64,000 bases of DNA from Phytophthora hibernalis. Its lineage: Eukaryota > Oomycota > Peronosporomycetes > Peronosporales > Peronosporaceae. Of the stretch, positions 1-11,556 are shown piece after piece. The notes under the pieces are model-generated. The model did not search any database. It saw nothing but the letters and a program-made list of their open reading frames with translations, and was not told the DNA's origin. Made by a program: the position numbers and the translations under genes. How positions within the stretch are numbered: the stretch's first letter is position 1; each line of letters opens with the position of its first letter. The stretch is taken from contig JAAKBF010000138.1 of the NCBI GenBank assembly GCA_012656075.1, positions 62,001 to 126,000 of the forward strand. Reading direction: 5' to 3'.

Positions 1-3000
1 GGCTTTTGATACCAAGCAAAAGGGTATTGTTGACTTCAATCAACTTATGAGTGGTCTGTCAATACTGTGCGGTGCTTCGACTCGTGACATGAAAGTCTTG
101 GCTGCATTCAAGGAATACGACACGAACGGAGACGGCGCAATATCGGAGGATGAGATGGCGAACTACCTTGGGTCAGTGTTCAAGCTGCTGTACGCTCTCG
201 ACCCTTCGCGCCAGCAGCAACTTGGTATTTCGGCCGAGACTCTAGCTTCGGTGACAGCAAACGAGATTTTTGAAGTGGCCGACGTGGACCATGATGGCAA
301 TCTTACCTTTGATGAGTTTCAGAAGTGGTACTCGAGGCCGGAGCAAGCGTCCTTCAACGATATCGTAGCCCCTCTAGATTTGAACGAGGTGCGGCAGTTG
401 ACAAACCTGGGAAACCTGGACGTGGTAGAGGTGTTCGAACGATTTGCGGAGCATGCAAATGAAAATGGTATGCTCAACCGAGAATCATTTGACAAGTGCT
501 TTTTCGAGATCATTGAGATGGCCCACCCACGCACGCAAATCGAAAAGCTGCGTGCCAAAATGGTGGCAGATCGCTTATACGATGTATTTGACCGCGATGG
601 CAACGGCCAAATTGATTTCAGCGAGCTGGCTAGCGGTCTCTCCGTACTCTGCAAGGGTGCGCGAGATGCCAAGGTAAAGGCCGCGTTCCGGTTGTATGAC
701 TTCAACGCTGACGGATTCATTTCGCTAGACGAAATGAAGCGCTATCTCACGTCAATCTTCAAGGTGTTGTACGAGGTGCAGCCTGGAATGCGACAGGAAA
801 CTGGTGTATCCGCCGAGGAACTGGGTGTAGTCACCGCGGAGCAAGCCTTTTGGAGGCGGATTCCAATCATGATGGCAAGCTGAGCTATGACGAGTTCTTC
901 ACGTGGTACAACTCCCCAGCTCAGGCAGGAATTAGCAGCGCCGTCGCGAAGAACGCAATTGTAGACTCTTCACTGCACTGGATGCCTCTCAACGAAATCA
1001 AGCAACTAACAAATCTTGCTCAGTATGAGCCGGAAGAAGTATTCGAGATTTTTGCTGGTGAAGCAGATGAAGACGGACTTTGTCACGAGACGCTTTCAAT
1101 GAAAGTTTCCGCAAGATTTTCGCTGGCCAGAATGCTAACGAATCCAGGGCGTCAAGCCCTGAAACGAAAACGAAGCTGCAAGAAGTCGTTGATGGGCTAT
1201 TTGATCTGTTTGACAAAGACAGTAGCGGTACTGTAGACTTTGGAGAGCTTGCTAGTGGGCTATCCGTGCTCTGTGGTGGCACAAAAGACCAGAAAGTGGA
1301 GGCGGCTTTCTCGTTATTTGACTTTAACGGTGATGGTTTCATCTCTTTAGACGAGATGACTCGCTACCTCACGTCCGTCTTCCGCGTCCTCTTCCAAGTG
1401 TCACCCGATACTCAAGCGCTTGGCGTGACCCTGAAGAGCTAGGAGAAGTCACAGCACAGCAAGCATTTGCTGAAGCTGACCAAGACCACGATGGACAGCT
1501 AACGCTGAAAGAATTTCAACGTTGGTATCAGCAACCAGGTGGAATCGGTGAAGTCGCGAAAAACGGGGAGCAATTGTTTAGTATAGCGGAGGCCCGACGG
1601 CTCACAAACCTGCAGGCGTTTTCGCCCATGGAGGTGTTTGAAACTCTTGCAGAATGTGCTGACGATCAAGGATACGTATCACGAGAAGCATTTGATGGCT
1701 GTTTCCGAAAATCATTTCGACGAACCAGGGCATCAAGTCGGAGGAGTACCAGCGGATCAACCCCATTCTCAACCGTCTTTTTGAGCTTTTCGACGTGGAC
1801 AAAAACGGTATGGTCGACTTCAGTGAGATGTCAAGTGGGCTATCAGTGTTCTGCGGTGGATCATCGGAGGAAAAATTCGCGCAGCATTTGCTCTGTATGA
1901 CTACAACGCTGATGGCTTCATCTCAATGGAAGAGATGGCGCGGTATCTCACGTCTGTATTCAAAGTGTTGAAAGAGGCTTCGCCTGCTGCGCTCCAACAA
2001 ATGAATCGTGAGACTCCAGAGGAATTGGGTGTGCGCACTGCTCAACAGGCATTCTCTGAAGCCGACCTGGACCACGATGGGCGGTTGAGCTTTTCTGAGT
2101 TTCGCAAGTGGTACACTCAGTCTAGCGCCGCTAACATGGAACGACTTATTCAAAATAATATCCCGGAGTGGCTGTCATTGCGTGAGGTGCGACGTCTGAC
2201 AAATCTCGGGTCGTTCTCGGCCCAGCAGGTGCTAAACACGTTTGCCAAGTTCACATCAGCAGATGGGGTTATGGACAGGGAAACATTTCGACAGGCATTC
2301 GGGCACTTTAAGGTCGACTCCACGACAGAGCAGACTGACGATAGATTGCAGTTGCTGGTGGATCGTATCTTCGAGCTCTTCGACAGGGACAACAATGGGC
2401 TGGTGGACTTCAACGAGCTGGCTAGTGGATTGTCGGTTCTTTGTGGTGGGAGTCAGACCGATAAAGTTCGTGCCGCATTCAACTTGTACGACGTGAACCA
2501 CGACGGATACATTTCGCTAGGCGAAATGCGTCTCTACCTGACATCAGTCTTCAAGGTACTCTTCGAAGTGAATCCGGACAGTGAGACCCAAATGGGCGTG
2601 ACACCTGAAGAGCTGGGTGAAATCACGGCAGAGCAGACTTTTGTTGAAGCGGACCATGACAGGGACGGCAAACTTTCTTTGTCGAGTTCAGCCAGTGGTA
2701 TATGCAACCTAAAAGGTGGGGGCCTTCCCATCCCGGCGGTGCTTGGTGAACAGGAGCAGCAACATCAGCAACAACAAGAGGAGGTTCCGGACTGGGTGAG
2801 TCTGGATGTTGTCAAGCGGATGACAAGTCTGGAAAAGTACACGGCTGACGAAGTGTTTGAAATCTTTGCAAACCGGTGCTCAGAGGATGGATCACTTTCA
2901 CGCGAAGCGTTCGAAGAGTGTTTCGAGCAGCTTGTGGATGAGCAGTACAAGAACGATGAAGTCAACCTGACGCGACTACGACTTATTCTGAACCGACTAT

Positions 3001-4288
3001 TCGTGATTTTTGACGAAGACCACACTGGTAGTGTTGATTTCTGCGAACTGAGTAGCGGGTTATCAGTTCTTTGCTGTGGTTCTCGGGAGAAAAAGTGCGA
3101 GCTGCGTTTTCGCTTTACGATCTTAACCAAGATGGATTCATTTCACTGGACGAGATGGTACGCTATCTGGCGAGTGTCTTTAAGGTACTGTACGAAACCA
3201 GCCCAGGCACAGATGATAAACTGGGCGTGCAGCCAGAGGAACTGGCTGCAATTACAGCTGAACAGTGCTTCTTGGAGGCTGATCTTAACACGGACGGAAA
3301 GCTAAGCTTTGACGAGTTTGTAACTTGGTACTCCAGGTCCTCGGGGATTGAGGCGCCTGCTGCAGGTGTGAGCAGCATACTCGCCCAGCAAAAAGATGGA
3401 CGACAAGCAGTGAATGGGAGCACAACTGAGAGTCGCAGTGAAGGCTCACTTCCACCTGACAACAACAAAGGCACCAGCAGCTACCACAACGGCTCTCCAG
3501 CTCCCGAGTCACCAAGAAAAACGGTGTGGGGTGCTGGAAAGGCCCCTAATACTAGTGATATGAGTACCGCTCCTGTGAGCTTTCCGTCTGACAAGATCTA
3601 TGGTATGATGGGATCGAACGGCGACGCTTTGCTTTCACCAAACTCGGCGTCTGCCCTGAATATGAACAGCTCCAATATGGAACACGTCCGGCAACTGTTA
3701 AAACTGGACACATATGAAGTCAATGACGTGCTGGAGATATTTGCTGAGGCTGCACCATCGGGTGAGCTGACCTTTGCAGCATTCAAGAAGTGCTTCGATC
3801 AGATCATTCGACTGGCAGGGGGCACGACTTACCCGAAGAGCGACAAGAGGCCGATACGATGATTCGTCGTCTCTTCCGTGTATTTGACACCGACAACAGC
3901 AACACAGTTGACTTCGGTGAGCTTGCCAGTGGCCTCTCAGTGTTGTCCGGGTCGAGTATGGATGACAAGGTGCGGGCAGCATTCCAGCTCTATGATATCA
4001 ATGGCGATGGATACATCACGCAAGAAGAGATGATCAACTATATGACATCGATCTTCAAAGTGATGTATGAGACTACTGACAGCACTAAGATGGGTGTGTC
4101 TCCTGAAGAACTTGCTCGCGCGACGGCAGAGCAGTGCTTTAAGGAGGCAGACTTGAACGGTGACAACAAGCTCAGCTTCGAAGAATTTAAAAAGGTACGG
4201 GTTAATGCGTGTCTTGTCACGGGTTGAGCTGCTGGCTAATAGTTTTACGTGTTCATTCTTGCTTTAGTGGTGCACTTCCGGGCTTTGA
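1..4288 (+). CDS. Giant tandem EF-hand calcium-binding protein (3' part; 5' end outside window)
   Basis: Open at the left edge; about 1,400 residues are visible. The protein is a tandem array of seven modules of roughly 200-240 residues. Each module has three EF-hand loops: one of type FDxDxxGxVDFxEL followed by ASGLSVLCxG, one of type YDxNxDGFISxDEM followed by RYLTSVFKVL, and one of type ADxDxDGxLSFxEFxxWY. A helical segment (LTNL...EVFExFAE) follows most modules. That gives 21 loops; the first (FDTKQKG) and two in the last module (Gly replaced by Asn) are degenerate. A serine-rich linker of about 120 residues precedes module 7. The last exon is reached through a 73-nt intron (4195-4267) that restores the conserved Trp after FKK, and the stop is at 4286-4288. 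The reading frame is broken near 853, 1079, 1431, 1709, 1874, 2677, 3092 and 3820; each break is repaired by one base in a homopolymer. Around 2700-2740 the frame is unresolved. Probable role: calcium sensor or buffer; no enzyme domain is visible. Confidence 0.85.
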
Positions 4289-4422
4289 GGAAACTGATGC
4301 TGGCCGATACGGAGGTTGTGAACTAAACTTGAATGCACTCTTTGCTGAACGCCTTTGGTCGAAGACTTTCTTACTCGAAAACCTGGATCACATCGTCTTG
4401 TAGAAAAGCATCACATCGATGT

Positions 4423-4995
4423 TCACATCAAAGTCGAGTTTGTCGATTCCGATGCCCCCTCTTCTGCCATAAGATCCGTGAGCGCATCAAGAAGGGCTTC
4501 GCTGACACCAGCTACAGAGGTGGAAACAAAAATATTTAGATCTGCAGATGTGCGTTCAGCAAAATTAAAGGTACCCTACCATGAGCGTCAAGGAGGCGGT
4601 TGCGAATTTGCTTTTGCTCAAGCCCCAAACGGTTAGTAAATTCCTCGATGGCGGCTGCCCTGGCGAGGAACTCGTCATCTTTGCCGTCGTCCTAAATCAC
4701 CAAAGTGAGCTGCACGAACGGTAGGCACGATTAAGGATGTACTGTACTGTACACTCACCAGGGAGCACATAACCTTCATTGCAACCTCCTCCTCAATACC
4801 ATAGAGTCTGCTTGGAAACGTACAAGAACAATAGAAAAAGTTAAGACCGTGATAATCTTGCCTCCTTCAAGCAAATTCGTACCATTCCTCTTTGTAGTCA
4901 TGAGTACATGGCGCTAAGCTTTTGCACTCAGGAGGTGGTGTGGGGAGCACCACAACACTGCGCGCTCGTTGGTTCCCTAGCCGGAGATACCTGAG
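4423..4995 (-). CDS. Four-exon orphan gene (5' end uncertain)
   Basis: Not recognised. I built it from splice sites on the minus strand: exon 4995-4883, intron 4882-4811 (72 nt), exon 4810-4759, intron 4758-4692 (67 nt), exon 4691-4580, intron 4579-4512 (68 nt), exon 4511-4423 with a TGA stop. All introns are GT-AG and of similar size, and the frame stays open through every junction, which supports a real gene. The product has a proline-rich stretch (LPTPPPEC), then a Cys-containing segment (CTHDYKEEC), then an acidic helical region (IEEEVAMKVM, IEEFTNRLGLEQ, LLDALTDLMAEE). The first exon may start at an ATG at 5058 through a 36-nt intron, which looks too short, so the start is open. It ends 135 bp from the 3' end of the convergent EF-hand gene. 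Unlike its neighbours it shows no frameshift. Confidence 0.6.
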
Positions 4996-5147
4996 CTACA
5001 CTGAATGCTGTCGGTGCGAGAGGAGGTAAACCTGAGTTTTCATCAGGTAGAGCGACATCTATTAATGCCCAAAGAAAACCACCGATTTGTGAGGTACAAT
5101 GGTAAGGCGCCCAGCCAGCGTCATACGCTTACTCCAAATAAATTGCA

Positions 5148-7205
5148 TCATTCGCCACGTTGCTGGTAATTGTACGAGGCCGCAGTGCCGCTGTCGAGAG
5201 AACGACTTAACCCTTTAACCCTTTCGTGCCCCACCCAAAGCGACTTCATCGAGTAGTACGTACGAATTTGCGTCAATTGCTTGCTCCTTTTCGGCGCAGG
5301 CCCTGATTCAGCCGAGGTAAACAAGACGCCTCTCTTCTTCAACGCAGTCGCGTCGTTTGATTTCACCATACTATTTTTCGCGGCAAGAGGAAATCCACCC
5401 CGAAGGCCGTTCCGTTGAGCGTCTTCGTTTTTGTTTCACCCTTACTGGGCTGATTCCCCGCACCCTTCTCCTTGTTCAGGGCGAAATTCTTGAGCGAGAA
5501 GCTGCCATTATTTTCAGTGCGTCCACTTCTGCTGGGGAAATAATTGTTTCTGCCATCCTGTGTCGACAAGTCCGCAGCCTTCCGCTTTTTCGCAGTGGAC
5601 GACTTTGTCTCTGCGCGAAAAGCAAATGGGGACAACCCCCTTTTGCTGGAGGCTTAAGCACAGGTCCTTTGCCCGGCTTCGTTCCACCTTCGGTTGCAAA
5701 GCTGCTGTTCTTCAGAGCATTGTCGGAAACCTTGCTCTGCAAAAGCTTCGATCCACCAAATTCTTGTGGCACCGCCTTCCCGGCCTATTCCCACCAATTT
5801 TCTTGGGCTCGTCAGACTTGGGCTGCAACTTCATAAAGCTGCACCCCGCGCGCATCTTGGACGTGTTTTCCTTTGCTGACGGTCGGGTGAAGCTGCTGGC
5901 TGCAAAAAGACTACAGTAGGCTTGGTGCTATCTGCCAATGCACACAGTAATATTAAGTGAATGCGGAAGCCAGCACGGATACCTATTTGCACGTTGCTTA
6001 CTCTGCTTCTCTGTGGTACCACCACCGGAAGCTGCCGCCTTGAGGAACGTGACCTTAGGCTTCGTTTCCTGATGCAATTATTTCTCTACGCAGAGGACAG
6101 CAACATTAGACGTCACCAGATAAATAGCGCGTTATATTATTGAAGATCTTGCGTTGTGCGTACTTGTCAGCAGCGGCAGCCGATCGTTAGAGACTTGCAG
6201 CTTGAACTTTCCCTTAGCTGGGGGTGCCGCATGTCTGAGATCGCCCGCCCCTTTCCTCAATCCGCCGAGGAAACGCTCCATGGCTTGATCTTGTTCCTCT
6301 TCCAATCGACTTGAGTCCGACGCACCAAATTGCGGAATGGAAGCGAAGAGAGCGAAGGCGGATGGGGAAACTTCAACTTTGGTTGAATACGGAGTGATGG
6401 TCAGGGAAAACTGTCTCACTGCATTCTGGTTATTTTGCACCGTCACGTTGCTTTCGACACAATGCTATCATCGCGAGCTCAGCTTGGGCTCCGAAGACGT
6501 CGTCTACCTGACGCAGGTTTCGCGATCGCACCTTGGCACGGAAATCCTTGGCGCTGAGCGAGGCAAACGAATGCTGGCTGGCTAGCAGCGAGAGTAGACA
6601 CTGGTGGGTTGACTTGTGACTTGAATTGGGGCCATTGCACTGCTGCAGGAGCGAGATGAGCAGATGGTCCCACACGAAGCTTGCAAGCGCGTCACTCGGA
6701 CACTGCTCCAGCAGCCAGCAGATGTCCGCAATATTCGGCACTAGGGCAGCGGCATCGATCTCCGTTATGTCGTCGTCTTGTCTCAGTTGCTTCTCGGGTC
6801 GTTGCAGGCTGTGGTAGATATGGAGCCAGTCACTTTCGGCCAACGCGAACCATTGTCGTATGTCTTCAGCTGCAGCTTGTCGCGGCTGCAGGAAGTGCAA
6901 TTGCGCGCTCTCCTTTGCGTATGCCACTGCAGTATCTGTTATCAGTTCTGCAACTACACTACTGTTCGCCTTTTCTACCGATGGCGCAGTCAAGAGCTGC
7001 TGCAATGGGATGTCGATCGTCGGCAGCAGACTCGCGATCTTGAGCTCTGGCCGTGGCAACAAGAACTCGTCCTCGATGCACGTTCGCTCGAGATGCAGGT
7101 GATGCGGGGCGCGTCGACGCAAGTAGCACAGCTGCAGCACGTGGTCGGGCGTCGGTCCTTGCTGGTAGAGCTGGAAGACATCGCCGGGGCAGTGGAGGCG
7201 TCCAT
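5148..7205 (-). CDS. Unrecognised protein with basic low-complexity C-terminal half
   Basis: No family recognised. The start is the ATG at 7205-7203, after which one C must be restored near 7187 (run of four C) to enter the long open frame (VFQLYQQGPTPDHVLQL). The N-terminal ~280 residues look globular and helical (LLAS, LLEQCPSDALASFVWDHLL). The frame shifts near 6440 and continues (QNNQNAVRQFSL). Introns are likely around 6160-6080 (acceptor TTGCATCAG) and 6022-5954 (donor GTAAGC, acceptor TTGGCAG). The C-terminal part is Lys/Ser/Gly-rich (TKPGKGPVLKPPAKG, AKKRKAAD, LKKRGVLF), suggesting a nuclear, possibly nucleic-acid-binding protein; that is inference. Several one-base losses break this tail, and the exact stop is uncertain (5148 is the last open frame). 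Divergent from the PAPS reductase gene. Confidence 0.5.
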
Positions 7206-7424
7206 GCCGGTGCTGTACGCTTGTCTCAGCATTTTTGTTCAATCAAATCCGCACTTTTAGCCAATCCGATGAAAGTGACAAGTCACTCTTCTGAAATTTA
7301 ATTGGCTACAAGCCATTAACCAATCAAATCACGTGGTGGATCCAACTGGCGCGCGCCCTTTCATTTGCGGCATCATTTCACCAGTGGCATGTGTCATTCT
7401 GCAATCTGCCGCCGAAAGAGCATC
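7206..7424. promoter_or_regulatory. Bidirectional promoter with CCAAT boxes and an E-box-like CACGTG
   Basis: 219 bp separate the two divergent start codons. The interval has CCAAT at 7261-7265 and 7320-7324, its reverse ATTGG at 7301-7305, and CACGTG at 7330-7335. CCAAT motifs in both orientations are the usual layout of NF-Y-dependent divergent promoters in eukaryotes; function here is inferred. Confidence 0.5.
7391..7407 (+). promoter_or_regulatory. Oomycete initiator (Inr) of the PAPS reductase gene
   Basis: TCATTCTGCAATCT (7394-7407) matches the oomycete core promoter TCATTYYNCAWTTT at all but one position. It lies 17 nt before the ATG at 7425, so transcription should begin inside the longer reading frame that opens at 7365. 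This decides the start codon. Confidence 0.65.
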
Positions 7425-8490
7425 ATGACTGCTGCCGTCTTTGACGAGACCCGCTATGTGTCGCTGGAGGCGTACGCCGAGGCGCTGAACGCGCAGCTGG
7501 TGGGAAAGAGCGCGCAGGAGGTCGTGCAGTGGACACTCGACACATTCGGTGCGCGCACGGTGCTGAGTTCGAGTTTCGGCATCCAATCGGCAGTCATGCT
7601 GCACCTCGCACGCAGCGTAAGCAAGAGCATCCCTGTGGTGTGGGTGGACACTGGATACCTGCCCAAGGAGACGTACCAGTTCGCAGCGCATATGGTCAAG
7701 AAACTGGACTTGGACGTGCGCGTGTACCAGTCGCCGATCTCGCCGGCACGCATGGAGGCGCTCTACGGCAAGCTGTACGAGCTGGACACTCCCGAGGCGC
7801 ACCGCCAGTACGGCTTCATGCGCAAGGTGGAGCCCATGCAGCGCGCGCTTGAGGATCTGGATGCCGCAGCGCTGCTCGTGGGCGTGCGAGCAGACCAGAC
7901 GGCACACCGCCAACACATGAAGCACGTCAACGTGTACGAAGGCCGCCTTAAGATCTGCCCCATCCTCAACTGGAGCAAGAAGGAGGTCGAGCAGTATATG
8001 TCGGTGAACCAGCTCGAGTACCACCCGCTGAAGGCTCAGGGCTACGAGAGCGTGGGTGACGCCCACTCCAGTCGCCCGTAACGGACGCGGACAAGGGGAC
8101 GACCGCGCAGGTCGATTTAATGGCAAGCAACAGGAGTGCGGCCTGCACGTGGACATGCACGACATGAATCTCGAGGACTTGAAGTTCGATGACCCGTTGG
8201 CGCTCTCGGAGCGCGATCAGGAGCTACTGGCACTCACGAAGCGTGCGAAGGGCATCACAGTGTTCACCAAATCCACGTGCAAGTTCTGCCTGGCAGCCAA
8301 GGACGTCATGCGCGAGCGCGAGTGGCAATTCGACGAGGTGAGCGTGCCCAGCGAGGTATCCATCCAGTCGCTACAGCAAATCGTTGGCCAGCCCGTCAAA
8401 ACTGTGCCACAGATCTTCCTGGACGGCAAATACATCGGAGGCTACTCGGAGTTCGCCGCACACTTTGGCATCTCGTCTCGCTTCGCCTAA
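7425..8490 (+). CDS. Phosphoadenylyl-sulfate (PAPS) reductase fused to a C-terminal glutaredoxin domain
   Basis: Reduces PAPS to sulfite in assimilatory sulfate reduction, with the fused glutaredoxin as the likely internal electron donor. Residues 1-~230 are a PAPS reductase: nucleotide-binding SSSFGIQSAV, VDTGYLP, the KVEPMQRAL segment, VGVRADQ, and GYESVGDAHSSRP. The catalytic Cys is in ECGLH. The segment RQYGFMRKVEP lacks the paired cysteines of the iron-sulfur APS reductases of plants and many bacteria, so this is the PAPS type. After a ~30-residue linker comes a glutaredoxin domain with the CKFC redox pair (FTKSTCKFC), TVPQIF and GGYSEF. Two one-base losses, one C near 8078 and one G near 8096, split the frame; restoring them gives RPVTDADKG...RAGRFNGKQQECGLH, the family's normal C-terminal motif. 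Start chosen at 7425 because of the initiator just upstream. Confidence 0.9.
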
Positions 8491-8566
8491 ACTACAATCC
8501 ACCCAAGCCTAGCGCTTGTAAGTATCAATATCACATATGAAAAGTACTTCGTGTATGCGGTGAGAG

Positions 8567-11042
8567 TTACTCGATGGGACTCGCAATAATTTCGCCTGCT
8601 TCCTGGGCTGTACTATCAGATGCAACAGCTTCGTGGTCTTCTACATGTAGAGCCTTGGCGTGAGGCTCTGCCGTAGCCTCGGCAGCATTTGTCGTTGAAA
8701 GATGCAGCTGCCGTCTCATTCGCATCCTCTTCTCCAGCATTGCTTTGATTAGCACCAGCTTTGCAACGCAGAAGAGGTGGTTGCGAGTAGCTGAGCAGCC
8801 GAAGTAGACGCAGCATTTTCTGCAACGTGAGTTCGAAGAGCACGGAATTGTCGATTCGGTCGCGAGCGTCTGGGGAAGAGATCTCGTCAAGTGCACGACG
8901 AAGATGTACGTGTGTATCATAAATGTCTTCCTCCTCCCGTGGCCCACCGTCTGCAGTCTCGCTGTTGCCTTCACGTGGGGCCATTGCAATATTCATGGCA
9001 TCGTTGTCGCCCTTACGATCCAGCTTGAACTTGACGCATCCCCCGCTAGCCTCATCGTCCACTTGTGCCAGCACCAAAATGCTCGCAGCACTCGTGGTGC
9101 TATTCACGCCTTGGTCTTCTCCAGCTTGCTGTTGGCTGCCTTCATGGTCATCAGTCATGTAAGGCCACGACATCTCCTTGACTGAAAACACGATCTGCTT
9201 GCTGTTTCCAATGGCACTCGGCCAGCGCGTGACTGCAGCACCATTTGTACGACCCCACTCCGCGTTACCGTTTCCATCCGTGATCTCAAAGCCCGCCACG
9301 ACACTCGCAATCTCATCGATCACGCGGTCCTCGAGCATTTTCAGCTTGGGATCAAAACTAGAGCAAGCTGCTTCTTGCTTCTCGTCGCCTTCGTCATGGT
9401 TTCCACGCCCCAGTTCAAGTGGTGGGCACAGATCAATTCCAGCGCGAGCAAGACGTGTCAGCAGTTCTCCCGGAGGCATGGCTTCTTTTCGCAAGGCTTC
9501 GAGCTGCGGGAATGAGGGTTCTACCAGCCTAACACCTTGAGATGTTATGTCGAACTGCACGCAGGGAATATTGCGGTACTCAGCGCCAGCCGTGCGCGCA
9601 TATCTCCCGGCGCATTGTCAGGAGGTCCGCCGTGGAGTCATCGGCGACAGCACCACCGACTGGACTGGTATCCATGCACAATCGCCATGAGTGCTTCTGG
9701 AAGTTACGGTCGCGTCGAACAAGCAGCGCCAAGTGAGTTAGCCGGAACGTACTGAAGGTGACGGTGTTAGTGTCCTCTTGAAGACAACGTCGGTCACGCC
9801 TTCCTCTTCCCAATGCATACTCGTTGCGTCCCACCAACCTATCCGAGGAACCTCGGCGCTGGCGGCACTGGTGCCAGTTGTTGGTGCAAAAAGTATGTCC
9901 TTAGGCAGCGTGAGGCTTGCCTTGATCGGCAGCGCAGCAGAGAGCACCATTCCATCCAACGGATAGTGCAGTCGATTCAGTTGTTCGCGCGCGTCGGGTA
10001 CCTCTCGCATGACCCAGCCTCGTGCTCGCTTCGGAGGCGAAGGCACAGCCAGCAATTCGAGCGAAAAAACACCGCCGAGCGCAGCATAGCTTCCGCTATC
10101 TCCTGATAGAAACGAGAGCGCATCAAACGGCCAGCGAGTCACGCGTAGCGCCAATGACTGCGTAATAACAGCTTTAGGGAGATCCACATTCACACCGAGC
10201 TCCGAAAACTCCACGCGCTTGTTGCGCGACGATCCTTTAGCCAGTAGGTTTACCCATAGACCAAGCTGCACCCAGCCCGAGTTCGAGATGCGCTAGCTAA
10301 TTTCACCTCGCCGCGGGACGCATTCGCATTGTTGGAGCTGCTAGTTGACGTGAATGACAAATCCGCGTACTCGTCGGCGAACTGAAGCACGTGCGCAGTG
10401 GTGAGGTCCAACTTCTCGACAACGAGCTCCTGTAGACGGCCGATAAAACGCGCGCACTGCGCTCGAAGCGGTTCGTCATTCGTAGCGCAAGCATTCGCAG
10501 CCACGAAGGTCAGGTCTTCCATGACCTCTGTCGCGCTCTCACAGGCTGCAGTGACAGCGGGCAGTTCCAGCTCCAGCGTGGCCGTGTCTAACTGCCACGA
10601 ATTCAAAAGGAGTTCATATCGCCTTCGACCTGCGCGTCGGGCCGCGGCTGGCAGGCCAAGTAGTTGTACCAGTCCTTGGCCTCCTTCTGTACACGCAGCA
10701 GCTCGGCGAGGCGCACGGCCTTGGCCTCCAGGTCCTGCTTGGCCTCATCATGCTCGTGCGTCAGGCGTTCCAGCTCGGCGGCTCGTTTTTGGCGTTCTCG
10801 TCGCGCCGTCGAGAGGTTTCTGCTTCGTGCTTCAGTCGAGCTTCCTCGACGCGCTTCTCCTCTTCGACCCGCAGTCGCGCCTCGTCTTCCTCCTGCAGCC
10901 GCCGCTCCTCCTCAAGCTGTTCCTTGGTCTTTTTGGGGGCCTTGGCCTTCTTCTTGGGGCCCTGCAGTCGACATCCAGCACGAAGATGTCAATTGGGCAA
11001 TAATAGTCATCACCGAGCGAGCAAAAGCGCATAGATTACCAT
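8567..11042 (-). CDS. DNAI7: Axonemal dynein intermediate chain 7 homologue (CASC1/IC97 family)
   Basis: A flagellar inner-arm dynein-associated protein (known as CASC1/DNAI7 in animals and IC97 in Chlamydomonas), expected in zoospore flagella. The first exon holds only the ATG (11042-11040). A 78-nt intron (11039-10962) follows, then a Lys/Glu-rich coiled-coil N terminus (GPKKKAKAPKKTKEQLEEER). The family hallmark is visible: DWYNYLACQPRPD followed by GDMNSF and NSWQLDT. Further on are GWVQLGLWVNL, VTFSTFRLTHLALL and a C-terminal helix (LQKMLRLLRLLSYS). The frame breaks near 10788 (A run), 10606 (T run), 10275, 9760 (G run), 9590 and in the last 100 residues; most are one-base losses. Stop TAA at 8569-8567; the exact C terminus depends on one unresolved shift. 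Convergent with the PAPS reductase gene, 76 bp apart. Confidence 0.8.
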
Positions 11043-11366
11043 AGTGGTGGACGAGCGCAATGTGCACTTGAAGCGTCGTGATCCTGAAGTGAAGCCATGT
11101 TTAGGGATCCGCTCCAATCCCCGATTTAATGACTTCGTAGTGACCGTGAGTGTGCGTTGAAATGTTTGAATCGAAGGCGGTAAGCTATTTATTTTACCGT
11201 CGTGGTAACAAACAGATCGTACCCAGTTACCGGTATTAATACGGTAGTAGGCGGAAGTATTATTTTGTTAACATTTTGTACATTTTACACCTGTTAGCAC
11301 GACTATGTAAATGGTTTGTACCACTAGCATTGTGTTATTTTAATAACACATGTGCTACATGTATTA
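11043..11366. other. Intergenic spacer between DNAI7 and the Harbinger element
   Basis: No gene seen. AT-rich. Ends with the palindromic stretch GTGCTACATGTA (11352-11363) and the TTA target duplication of the next element. Confidence 0.5.
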
Positions 11367-11556
11367 GGGCCGTTCCGAACCGAGGTCGGATCGGGTCGCG
11401 ATCTGAAACTCGAGCTCTGATTCGCGGAGAAAACGAAAGGGGTAGGGCTGTTTGTGCGATTTGTAATCAACGCGGGCCGAGATTGGGATCGCGAGTCAAG
11501 CGGGATCGCGAGGTCGCCCCAGCAAAAGCACACAACAGAAAGCAGACACCAGCGCG

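Noticed and set aside
319..720. Long minus-strand frames opposite the EF-hand array
   Set aside because: They mirror the repeated EF-hand codons and have no independent motif; shadows.
7365..7424. Earlier ATG at 7365 for the PAPS reductase
   Set aside because: It lies upstream of the initiator at 7394, so it should not be in the mRNA.
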